Shown piece by piece: positions 1 through 5,604 of a DNA stretch of 5,604 nucleotides; positions within the stretch are counted from its first letter, which is position 1; each line of letters opens with the position of its first letter. This DNA is from Kapaibacterium sp038202665. Its GTDB lineage: Bacteria; Bacteroidota; Ignavibacteria; Kapaibacteriales; Kapaibacteriaceae. The position numbers and the translations under genes were made by a program. The notes under the pieces were generated by a model. The model had not been told where the DNA came from. It saw nothing but the letters and a program-made list of their open reading frames with translations, and did no database searches. Location: positions 1 through 5,604 of the forward strand of contig JBBRES010000156.1 of the NCBI GenBank assembly GCA_038202665.1. The letters run 5' to 3'.

Positions 1-1
1 T

Positions 2-571
2 CCCGTGATGCCCATGCACGAAGATCAGCTCGACTTCGAACTCGAATGCGCGATCGTGATCGGAAAGCAAGGACGTAACATCTCGGTAGCAGATGCCGAT
101 GCACATGTTGCCGGCTACATGGTGATGAACGATTGGAGCGCCCGCGCTCTACAAATGCAAGAGATGAAACTGAATCTAGGTCCGGCCAAGGGCAAAGACT
201 TTGCCACGTCTATCGGTCCGTGGCTCGTCACACGCGATGAACTTTCTGCACGACGTATCGAAACGCCACACGGCGAAACGTACAACATGCCCATGTGCAC
301 AACACTCAACGGCACGGAAGTGTCGAGGGGGAACGTGAAGGACATGACGTGGACGTTCGCGCAGATTATCGAACGCGCCAGTTATGGCGTGACGTTGTAT
401 CCGGGCGACGTGATTGGCTCTGGCACCTGCGGAACAGGATGCTTCTTGGAGTTGAACGGTAGCAAGGTTTACGATCCAGCGCTCTGGCTGAAGCCAGGAG
501 ACGTTGTCACATGCGCGATCGACGGACTAGGAAATCTCACGAACACGATCGTTCGAGAAACCATCTCATAG
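2..571 (+). CDS. Fumarylacetoacetate hydrolase family protein, C-terminal part (5' end outside window)
   Basis: This is a cytosolic, metal-dependent hydrolase/isomerase-type enzyme of the FAH superfamily, which acts on 2-oxo or diketo acids, often at the end of aromatic-compound catabolism. Numbering from the GTG at 5, the sequence shows LDFELE (9-14) with the paired metal-binding glutamates E12 and E14, then NDWSAR (42-47) with metal ligand D43 and Q50, and LGPAKGKDF (58-66) with the conserved lysine K64. The C-terminal YPGDVIGSGT (132-141) and FLEL (147-150) motifs follow. These align with mouse FAH E199, E201, D233, Q240, K253, T350 and E364 from family knowledge. The frame is open to the left edge and family members are usually about 280-330 residues, so the GTG at 5 is not the real start and roughly 100 or more residues are missing. 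The usual SARD is SARA here (A48). The exact substrate cannot be assigned. The family call is very secure. Confidence 0.93.
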   Translation, partial: PVMPMHEDQLDFELECAIVIGKQGRNISVADADAHVAGYMVMNDWSARALQMQEMKLNLGPAKGKDFATSIGPWLVTRDELSARRIETPHGETYNMPMCTTLNGTEVSRGNVKDMTWTFAQIIERASYGVTLYPGDVIGSGTCGTGCFLELNGSKVYDPALWLKPGDVVTCAIDGLGNLTNTIVRETIS

Positions 572-573
572 TA

Positions 574-1941
574 TCACGGCACAAGGATCTTCACACTTTG
601 AGCCTTGCCGCTTTCCATCAATCGAATCACATACACGCCTGCCGGTAGCGAGCCTATCTGCAGGCGTTCTTCGTGTTGCATGGTGGTAGTGCCGGATGCA
701 ATGCGCAGAGATTGCAACGAGTAAAGCGACCATTCTTCGGCAACGGTTGGCAACACGTCGCGATGTACGACGATGACGCCGTCGTAATAGGCTGCGTGGA
801 TGGTGCTGTGTTCGGCAACGCCATCGTGTACCGACGTGGGTTCGTCGAGAACAAAGAATCCTGCTTCAGAAGCTAAGAAGAGGCGCTTCCCCACTGTGTC
901 CCAGCGGATCGACCAAGCATTCTTGTTGAGACCCGGCGTTGTTTTGTCGACGGGATGCACCCATGGAATGTTTTCGTACTTCGTCCACGTTGCGCCACCA
1001 TCCTTTGATACAGTCACAAGACTGTCGCCGTGAATGGTTGTGTCGAGCGTGAAGAGCCGGAAGCCGCCGGCAAACACTTCTTCAACGCCATTCTTGATGC
1101 GCACGTCCACGGCCCAGAACGACGTGTCCGCGTACGCATATTGGAACCACGAGGCGCCTCCATTCGTGGTCTTGAGCACTCCACCGTTCCCTTGAATCGT
1201 GGCTGCATTCGAGATAGCAACAATTGCATAGCCGATCTGCGGATTCACAGGATTGAAAACGATCTTTGGAATTTCTGCGCTTGCTCGAAGAGTGTCCTTA
1301 CCGTTGATCGGCACAAGGCGCCACGTAGAACCCGAATCGTCCGAGCGATACATCACGCCATTCAAAGCGCCAATGAATAAGATGTTTGATGAGTCGGGTC
1401 GGATCTGAATAGTACACAGGCGCGTAGAGATTGTATTGGAAATCGTGCCACGCAGCGACCACGTCTGACCGCAGTCTACACTCCGATACACTTCCTTGAC
1501 GTTCACTTGTCCTCGAGCACCGTAGATGATATTGGGCTTCGACGGATCTTCTACCATGGCCTCGGACACCAACCAGAAGCGGCGATTCGTAGTGTCGTTG
1601 TACACGCGCTCCCACGTAGCACCGGAATTACTCGAACGGATCACACCATCAACACCCCAACCCGCGGCGATCACCGACGCTGTGTCTTCGCCACATACGT
1701 GCATCGACGATACGGCATTGTCTGAGGACCGCGATCCGATGAACACCGTATCAAACGTTTGTCCGCCATCGAACGACCGATACACACGGTCGAACTTCCC
1801 ACCCACATACACCGTGTTGGCATTTTTGGGATTCACCACAACGGTATAGGCGCGCACGGGCAACAGCAATTTCCATTGCTGCGCAGTACTCACAGAACAG
1901 GTAATGAGGAAGGCGGCAAGGACAAGAAGGAGTCTCGACAT
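574..1941 (-). CDS. Secreted Asp-box beta-propeller protein with T9SS-type C-terminal tail (paralogue of the next gene)
   Basis: This is an exported protein of 455 residues. The signal peptide is residues 1-20, MSRLL then a hydrophobic core, with likely cleavage at STA|Q. Six Asp-box motifs (S-x-D/N-x-G-x-T/S-W/F) lie at 56-63, 103-110, 154-161, 200-207, 258-265 and 312-319, each following a V/M-Y/I-R/K strand. A last blade without an Asp-box ends at LASEAG (356-361). The simplest model is a seven-bladed propeller of the BNR/YCF48/GH74-like kind. The tail ends with SLPAGVYVIRL and KILVP, like the end of T9SS type A sorting domains, but no KPNP start motif is visible. No sialidase FRIP motif is seen, so an enzyme activity is not assigned. 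I chose the ATG at 1941 over the ATG at 1953 because it starts directly with a normal signal peptide, has a GGTGATC Shine-Dalgarno-like site, and gives the same length as its paralogue. It lies 5 nt after the upstream stop and is probably cotranscribed. Confidence 0.88.
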   Translation of the reverse strand: MSRLLLVLAAFLITCSVSTAQQWKLLLPVRAYTVVVNPKNANTVYVGGKFDRVYRSFDGGQTFDTVFIGSRSSDNAVSSMHVCGEDTASVIAAGWGVDGVIRSSNSGATWERVYNDTTNRRFWLVSEAMVEDPSKPNIIYGARGQVNVKEVYRSVDCGQTWSLRGTISNTISTRLCTIQIRPDSSNILFIGALNGVMYRSDDSGSTWRLVPINGKDTLRASAEIPKIVFNPVNPQIGYAIVAISNAATIQGNGGVLKTTNGGASWFQYAYADTSFWAVDVRIKNGVEEVFAGGFRLFTLDTTIHGDSLVTVSKDGGATWTKYENIPWVHPVDKTTPGLNKNAWSIRWDTVGKRLFLASEAGFFVLDEPTSVHDGVAEHSTIHAAYYDGVIVVHRDVLPTVAEEWSLYSLQSLRIASGTTTMQHEERLQIGSLPAGVYVIRLMESGKAQSVKILVP

Positions 1942-1944
1942 GTT

Positions 1945-1951
1945 GATCACC
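1945..1951 (-). promoter_or_regulatory. Shine-Dalgarno-like site deciding the start at 1941
   Basis: On the minus strand GGTGATC lies 3 nt before the ATG at 1941. It matches the 3' part of the full anti-SD complement (GGAGGTGATC), and that alignment puts the usual core at normal spacing. It overlaps the TGA stop of the upstream gene, which suggests translational coupling. A seven-base match can arise by chance, and ribosomes in Bacteroidota often do not depend on SD pairing. Confidence 0.4.
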
Positions 1952-3314
1952 ATTGTATGAGAGCAGAAGCCATACGTGCGCCGTCTGTCATGCGCACCAC
2001 GTAGAGACCGTTCGGAAGCGAAGGAGTTGCAAGCATCGCTGAACCTTGTTCATACAAAGTCACAAATCCAGAGGCCACCAACGTTCCGGTAAGCGTAGAG
2101 ATGGCATAGGAGCACCGACCGTTGAAGTCTGAAGGTACGGTGGCGGCAAGTCCGCGATCGGTGTGACGCAGCGTTAAGCCACCAGTTTGGGCGGTTGTGT
2201 GCTCTTCGTTGACGGACACCACTTGCGTCGAAATAAACGCACCGGCCTCCGAAGCCAACAATAGATAGGGGAATCCACCGGCCATCGTTACGCCGAACGA
2301 CCAAATGTTCGCACGCTTCTTTCCGATCTCGTTTTCCGTCCACGGCACAATGCCCAAGCTCGCCCATTGCTGTCCGGCATTTAGAGAGCGCATCACAATA
2401 GAGTCGCCCTTCAAGTTCGCGCTCGATCCATCGGCTTGATATCCGCCAACGAAGATCTCTTCTGTTACAGCCGTGCGATGGAGTTCGAGTGCATACAACG
2501 ACGTGTCCATGAATCGCATGCGCGCCCAGGTAACTCCGTAATCCACTGAGGTAAAGATGCCACTGTTCGACGTGTTAACGTCGAACAAGTTCGATGCTGT
2601 TGCGTAGGCAAGTCCGGGCGTCACGAGACTCCACTTGATCACCATGACATCTGCATCTGGTTGCGCAGACAGTCTGTCTGTGCGCGCCCACGTGCGTCCG
2701 CGATTCACAGACCGATAGATGATCGACCCACGTCCGCCTACTACCATGATGTTGGTACTGTCTGGCGTTGGGCACACAGCAATTGTATTTCCACGCGAGC
2801 CAACGACGGTGTCCACAATAGCCAGCGAATCCCACGTGGCTCCCTTATTCCCGCTCCGATACACAATAGGCGGCGACGAGCGCAAGGCGTACACGGTATC
2901 TGTTGACGTTGGATGCACAGACAAACTCGTGGTTCCGGTGAATTCGATGCGGCGACCAGTTGGGTCGTTGATCGAGTTCGTCCACGTCTGTCCGGCGTCT
3001 GTGGATCGGTCCAGTCCGGTGAACTCAGGTCCGCCCGCAAACATCACCGTCGTATCCGTAGGATGGATCACCAACAATGCAACGCGGGAAGAGCCACTGA
3101 TATCTTGAATGGAGAGTTCTTCCCATGTAAAGCCACCATCGCCCGACCGGAACATTGTTCGGGCAACGTTGCCAGCAAATACCGTAGTCGGGTTTAGCGG
3201 GTTAACTGCAATTCCGTACACGGCTCTTCCCGGAATCACAGGAGTCCATCCTTGCGCAAGCGACGTGAGGGAGGCAAGGATCAAGGCACAGCAAAAGGTG
3301 AAGCAACGGTTCAT
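1947..3314 (-). CDS. Secreted Asp-box beta-propeller protein with divergent T9SS-type tail (first of the paralogue pair)
   Basis: This is an exported protein of 455 residues. The signal peptide is MNRCFTFCCALILASLTSLA|Q (cleavage after 20). Asp-boxes are at 57-64, 104-111, 154-161, 202-209, 256-263 and 310-317, followed by LASEAG (353-358) and a tail with SLPNGLYVVR (432-441). Each landmark lies within three residues of its counterpart in the downstream gene, and both mature proteins begin with Q-x-W. The last four boxes vary: three have N for the Asp, and the sixth ends QQW. The tail ends ALIQW, without the usual basic/hydrophobic end of T9SS type A domains, so sorting by T9SS is inferred mainly from homology and context. 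A GTG at 3341 would add MLPFFFVDP, but those codons are the arm and T-tract of a terminator, so the ATG at 3314 is preferred. Probably an operon with the gene at 574-1941. Ligand or substrate unknown. Confidence 0.88.
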   Translation of the reverse strand: MNRCFTFCCALILASLTSLAQGWTPVIPGRAVYGIAVNPLNPTTVFAGNVARTMFRSGDGGFTWEELSIQDISGSSRVALLVIHPTDTTVMFAGGPEFTGLDRSTDAGQTWTNSINDPTGRRIEFTGTTSLSVHPTSTDTVYALRSSPPIVYRSGNKGATWDSLAIVDTVVGSRGNTIAVCPTPDSTNIMVVGGRGSIIYRSVNRGRTWARTDRLSAQPDADVMVIKWSLVTPGLAYATASNLFDVNTSNSGIFTSVDYGVTWARMRFMDTSLYALELHRTAVTEEIFVGGYQADGSSANLKGDSIVMRSLNAGQQWASLGIVPWTENEIGKKRANIWSFGVTMAGGFPYLLLASEAGAFISTQVVSVNEEHTTAQTGGLTLRHTDRGLAATVPSDFNGRCSYAISTLTGTLVASGFVTLYEQGSAMLATPSLPNGLYVVRMTDGARMASALIQW

Positions 3315-3323
3315 GGGGTCCAC

Positions 3324-3352
3324 AAAAAAAAAGGGCAACACAAGTGTTGCCC
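3324..3352 (-). terminator. Rho-independent terminator after the 677-residue secreted-protein gene
   Basis: Read on the minus strand, GGGCAACA-CTTG-TGTTGCCC forms a perfect 8-bp stem with a 4-nt loop (3333-3352), followed directly by nine T (3324-3332). The hairpin starts 25 bases after the TAA stop at 3378. On the plus strand no T-tract follows, so it works in one direction only. The T-tract ends nine bases before the ATG at 3314, which leaves no room for a separate downstream promoter for the paralogue pair. Confidence 0.9.
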
Positions 3353-3354
3353 AT

Positions 3355-3360
3355 AGTATA
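3355..3360 (-). promoter_or_regulatory. Possible -10 element (TATACT) abutting the terminator hairpin
   Basis: The minus strand reads TATACT two bases before the hairpin begins. A transcript started about seven bases downstream would begin inside the hairpin, destroy the left arm and so escape termination, giving the paralogue pair its own leader of about 30 nt. I find no TTGACA-like -35 at the right distance (the site reads AAGTAA, at the stop codon of the upstream gene), so this is speculative. Confidence 0.22.
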
Positions 3361-3377
3361 GGAAATTCGCGGTTATG

Positions 3378-5411
3378 TTACTTCATCACGACCATGGTCT
3401 TCGTGATACTCTTACCGTTAACGGCTAGAGTGAAGTAGTAGGTGCCGTTTGAAAGCGTCGATGGATCTACGCTCAAGCCGTGCAGACCTGCATCCGTTTG
3501 ACCGCTGTAGAGTGTGGTTACGCGGTTGCCAAGCATGTCGAACAACACCAGCGATACAGTGCCTGGTACGTCAAGCGAGAACGTGATCTCGGCAACTTCC
3601 GTTGCAGGGTTTGGCTTTGCGTTGTTGAGGGAGAATCCGAGGTTCTCTGTTGTTTCTTGCACGGACGATGGGTTGAGGGCGTTGAAAACTCCCACACGCA
3701 CAGTCTGAGGCATGAAGCGATTCACTGTTGCGCCCGTGCCACCAAGTTCGCGCTCCAAAAAGACGTCTGGCCAACCAGCGCTCTTGAGAGGGTGTGCTGC
3801 AGCCAATCGGTCGTTCGTGATACCCTGATGGTACATCACAGGAACTTTGTCTGCACTTGGCACAATGGCTGGGATCTTCGTTCCCTTATCCACCTTCGCA
3901 TCGTTCGTGATATTCACTGCACCGCCCCAAGAATTGTCATCAAGAGCGCGAACAGAGAAGAAGAGGTCTGTAGTGAAGAGCGAATCCAACGTGCCATAGG
4001 TGAGCACGTTATTGCTGTTGAACAGGATGGTCATTGCTGGGTTCACACCGTACCGCATACTCGTGTCTGCATCTACCCACTTTATAATCAAATGGGAATT
4101 GTTTGCGGTTTTAGCGATCTGAACTTCATGGCCTAATACGCTTGATACATAGGGCACCCACTTGGCTTGGCTTGTCGAAGCCGTATCGTTCACTTGGAAG
4201 GTAAGCGGATTGAAATCGTGGAGTTCCGTGACTTTGCGAACAGACCACGCGCCATTCATGTATTCTGCTTCGATGAGATCGAGACGATCAAAACGATTTT
4301 GGTCATCAATGTGACCAAGACGCATGACGTATGAATAGCGATCTGTGCCCGTAACAACGAATCCGTCGGTACCAAAGGGGTCATACGTAGTGTACTTCAC
4401 AGAAGGGAAGTTCGCCGTTGCATATTGATCCAAGAGTGCCTTTGGAATCTTGTTCCAAGGGCCCCATGTTTGCGCCCCGTCCTTCGAAACCGCTACACCT
4501 GGTAAGCGAGAAGACTCGTCTTCTATCCAAAGGTTGTCTACAGCTACGTACACATTGCCTGAAGCATCTGCATCAGAAAGCATTTCGGAATTGTAGGTGG
4601 AGTTTGTTTCGCCGGCTCTCCAATTGGAAAGTGACCACTCATCAGGAATAGAGCTAGAAACGTCTTCGGCAACAAAATTGAAGTAGAACTGACCGTAGGC
4701 GCCAAACTGTCCCGTGCCGCCCTGTCCAAGAGTTAAACGCGACGCATGGAATACTCCTGCGCGTGATCCTGCAACTGGAAGCAACACATTACCAGAGAAA
4801 TTATATCCACCGCTATTGTTGAGATCCGGCGATGTCATGTTCACTTCAAGAGGTGTTGGATCTGCAAGTTTGAACATCGCAGGTTGCCCGGAGTAGCTCC
4901 AATTCGACCCCTTCAAATAGGAATAGCCCCACAAACACCAACCGAGGTCATCTGCGGATGTGACGTTCTGGTTCACAAGGGCAAGGTTTGGAAAGGCGCG
5001 GTATTCACCCGTTTTTTCGAATAAATTCTTGGTCGTGAACGATGCGCCGCCATTTGCCGAAATGAAGGCCTCAATTCTACCACCTGCAAGTAGGTTCGAT
5101 GCAAACACGCGCAGTGGGTGGACGAGCATCAGGGTATTGCTTCCCTTATCATACACAAACGTTTGGTTTGTGTTGTATTGCTCCCATGTTGGCAGGAACT
5201 CATTTTGATACAGGTTCACATACGTAATCGCCTGACGTTGCTCAACATTCTTGCCAACAAGCATTGTTGCGGATTGTTGGTTCGGATTTGCAAGCTGCGC
5301 GGTGCGCTCGTGCTGCACCAATGCAGTCGGCAAGCTCTCGAGCGACTGTGCGCTTACGGCAACTTGTGACATCAAAGCGGCTAGGCCTAGAACGAAGAAT
5401 CTAGTCTTCAT
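3378..5411 (-). CDS. Secreted protein with canonical T9SS type A sorting domain; central domain unrecognised
   Basis: This is an exported protein of 677 residues. The signal peptide is MKTRFFVLGLAALMSQVAVSA|Q (cleavage after 21). Residues about 22-590 match no family I can name with confidence. They contain two Asp-box-like motifs, SANGGASF (118-125) and SKDGAQTW (309-316), so a sialidase-like propeller is possible. The C-terminal domain (592-677) is a textbook T9SS type A sorting domain, with KPNP at 599-602, an LFDMLGN strand, LSNGTYYFTL (653-662) and KTMVVMK at the end. It directs outer-membrane passage by T9SS and normally surface attachment or release. I chose the ATG at 5411 because it starts directly with the signal peptide and has GGAG 7 nt upstream; a GTG at 5459 would add 16 polar residues encoded across the promoter. 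A terminator follows it, and the Asp-box pair lies downstream on the same strand. No catalytic residues can be assigned. Confidence 0.9.
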   Translation of the reverse strand: MKTRFFVLGLAALMSQVAVSAQSLESLPTALVQHERTAQLANPNQQSATMLVGKNVEQRQAITYVNLYQNEFLPTWEQYNTNQTFVYDKGSNTLMLVHPLRVFASNLLAGGRIEAFISANGGASFTTKNLFEKTGEYRAFPNLALVNQNVTSADDLGWCLWGYSYLKGSNWSYSGQPAMFKLADPTPLEVNMTSPDLNNSGGYNFSGNVLLPVAGSRAGVFHASRLTLGQGGTGQFGAYGQFYFNFVAEDVSSSIPDEWSLSNWRAGETNSTYNSEMLSDADASGNVYVAVDNLWIEDESSRLPGVAVSKDGAQTWGPWNKIPKALLDQYATANFPSVKYTTYDPFGTDGFVVTGTDRYSYVMRLGHIDDQNRFDRLDLIEAEYMNGAWSVRKVTELHDFNPLTFQVNDTASTSQAKWVPYVSSVLGHEVQIAKTANNSHLIIKWVDADTSMRYGVNPAMTILFNSNNVLTYGTLDSLFTTDLFFSVRALDDNSWGGAVNITNDAKVDKGTKIPAIVPSADKVPVMYHQGITNDRLAAAHPLKSAGWPDVFLERELGGTGATVNRFMPQTVRVGVFNALNPSSVQETTENLGFSLNNAKPNPATEVAEITFSLDVPGTVSLVLFDMLGNRVTTLYSGQTDAGLHGLSVDPSTLSNGTYYFTLAVNGKSITKTMVVMK

Positions 5412-5418
5412 CGGAAAA

Positions 5419-5422
5419 CTCC
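5419..5422 (-). promoter_or_regulatory. Ribosome binding site (GGAG) supporting the start at 5411
   Basis: On the minus strand GGAG lies 7 nt before the ATG at 5411, a normal spacing. It supports this start over the upstream in-frame GTG at 5459. The short inverted repeat CGGA/TCCG around it could partly occlude the site. Confidence 0.5.
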
Positions 5423-5448
5423 GGAAGGTAATTGTGGAATGAGAACTG

Positions 5449-5456
5449 CAAATGTA
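5449..5456 (-). promoter_or_regulatory. Bacteroidota-type -7 promoter element (TACATTTG)
   Basis: The minus strand reads TACATTTG, a full match to the TAnnTTTG element recognised by the Bacteroidota housekeeping sigma factor. Transcription would start near 5442, giving a leader of about 30 nt before the ATG at 5411. No TTTG -33 element is seen 17-23 bases upstream, so it may be weak or depend on an activator. Confidence 0.5.
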
Positions 5457-5553
5457 CACAGGTGACGCAACATCTCTCTAATTTTGTAGGCTGTTGTTGC
5501 TGTGGTGTCTGACTGGACCACCGTGCACCTTGTTACACTTGCCACGAACTGCT

Positions 5554-5604
5554 ATGACCTTAGAACGAATCTCGGCACTCATCGGACCGATCCTCGATCC
5601 GGAT
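5554..5604 (+). CDS. Start of a gene cut by the right edge; possibly a MIP18/Mrp-type Fe-S assembly protein
   Basis: An ATG at 5554 opens a frame of 17 codons to the window edge: MTLERISALIGPILDP then D. The pattern of a short helix followed by I/V-L/I-D-P-D/E resembles the N-terminal MIP18 (DUF59) domain found alone in Fe-S assembly factors and at the start of Mrp/ApbC P-loop carrier proteins. This is a weak resemblance over very few residues, so the function is only a suggestion. No clear Shine-Dalgarno site precedes the ATG. It is transcribed away from the secreted-protein gene. Confidence 0.45.
   Translation, partial: MTLERISALIGPILDPD

Larger units (their letters stand above)
574..3314 (-). 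repeat. Tandem gene duplication (two 1368-bp paralogous genes)
   Basis: The two genes have identical length (1368 bp including stop) with the chosen starts. They share signal-peptide length, the Q-x-W mature start, six Asp-boxes in register, an EE[VI]F-x-GG motif (near residues 285-288), a GDS[LI]V motif just before box six, LASEAG and an SLP-x-G-[LV]-YV tail. Sequence between motifs has diverged strongly, so this is an old duplication rather than a recent repeat. Duplication is inferred from protein co-linearity; I see no long identical DNA stretch. Confidence 0.75.
5412..5553. other. Divergent intergenic region
   Basis: This 142-bp spacer separates the minus-strand secreted-protein gene from the plus-strand gene beginning at 5554. 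It holds the TACATTTG element and GGAG site for the minus strand. For the plus strand the best candidate is TACACTTG (5534-5541), one mismatch from TAnnTTTG, but it would give a leader of only a few bases and has no -33 element. A GTGGT/ACCAC inverted repeat with a 10-nt loop lies near 5500-5522; it is too short to call an operator. Confidence 0.4.

Noticed and set aside
1879..1941. Possible lipoprotein signal (Cys at residue 15, context LITC)
   Set aside because: Thr at -1 does not fit a lipobox, and a normal signal peptidase I site (STA|Q) follows at the same position as in the paralogue, which has no lipobox there.
574..3314. Sialidase (neuraminidase) annotation on the basis of Asp-boxes
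   Set aside because: Asp-boxes are structural and occur in many propellers. No FRIP motif or recognisable arginine triad is visible in either protein.
3315..3341. In-frame GTG at 3341 as start of the first paralogue
   Set aside because: The added codons are the hairpin arm and T-tract of the terminator (giving FFF), and they push the signal peptide inward. The ATG at 3314 gives a normal signal peptide and matches the paralogue.
3385..3407. Inverted repeat ATCACGA / TCGTGAT around a CCATGG centre
   Set aside because: It falls in the last codons of the 677-residue gene, where the sorting-domain sequence KTMVVMK constrains the bases. No T-tract follows, and the true terminator lies just downstream.
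3480..4136. Open frame of 218 codons on the plus strand
   Set aside because: It lies wholly antisense to the 677-residue secreted-protein gene. Its translation is rich in Cys, His and Arg without any recognisable domain, as expected for a shadow frame.
5412..5459. In-frame GTG at 5459 as start of the 677-residue gene
   Set aside because: The extension is polar, covers the TACATTTG promoter element and the GGAG site, and precedes a complete signal peptide beginning MKTRFF.

Overview
The window looks like a piece of chromosome from a member of the Bacteroidota/Chlorobiota/Kapabacteria assemblage. The main reason is three consecutive genes for exported proteins that end in, or appear to end in, type IX secretion system (T9SS) type A sorting domains. 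T9SS is known only from this part of the bacterial tree. GC content is moderate and coding density is high. The phylum-level placement is inference; no rRNA or other marker gene is present.

Layout. (1) Positions 2-571, + strand: the C-terminal part of a fumarylacetoacetate hydrolase (FAH) family enzyme, cut by the left edge. (2) Positions 574-5411, - strand: three genes read from right to left. The first (3378-5411) encodes a 677-residue secreted protein with a textbook T9SS sorting domain. It is followed by a strong intrinsic terminator (3324-3352). Next come two tandem paralogues (1947-3314 and 574-1941), each 455 residues after start correction and each carrying a signal peptide, six Asp-box repeats in the same register and a divergent sorting-type tail. 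(3) Positions 5412-5553: a short divergent intergenic region with a Bacteroidota-type -7 element for the 677-residue gene. (4) Positions 5554-5604, + strand: the first 17 codons of a further gene, cut by the right edge.

How they work together. The three minus-strand products are predicted to cross the inner membrane by Sec and the outer membrane by T9SS, ending at the cell surface or outside. The paralogues are most simply read as seven-bladed Asp-box beta-propellers (six blades with Asp-boxes plus a last blade without one). No catalytic residues can be assigned, so binding or scaffold roles are as likely as enzymatic ones. The FAH enzyme is cytosolic and unrelated in function. It converges on the paralogue pair with only 2 bp between stop codons.

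The most interesting points are the terminator ending about nine bases before a start codon, the exact co-linearity of the two paralogues, and how far their tails have diverged from the sorting domain of their neighbour. I see no CRISPR, tRNA, rRNA, transposon or phage feature. I do not see clear evidence of an undescribed multi-gene system beyond this secreted-protein cluster.
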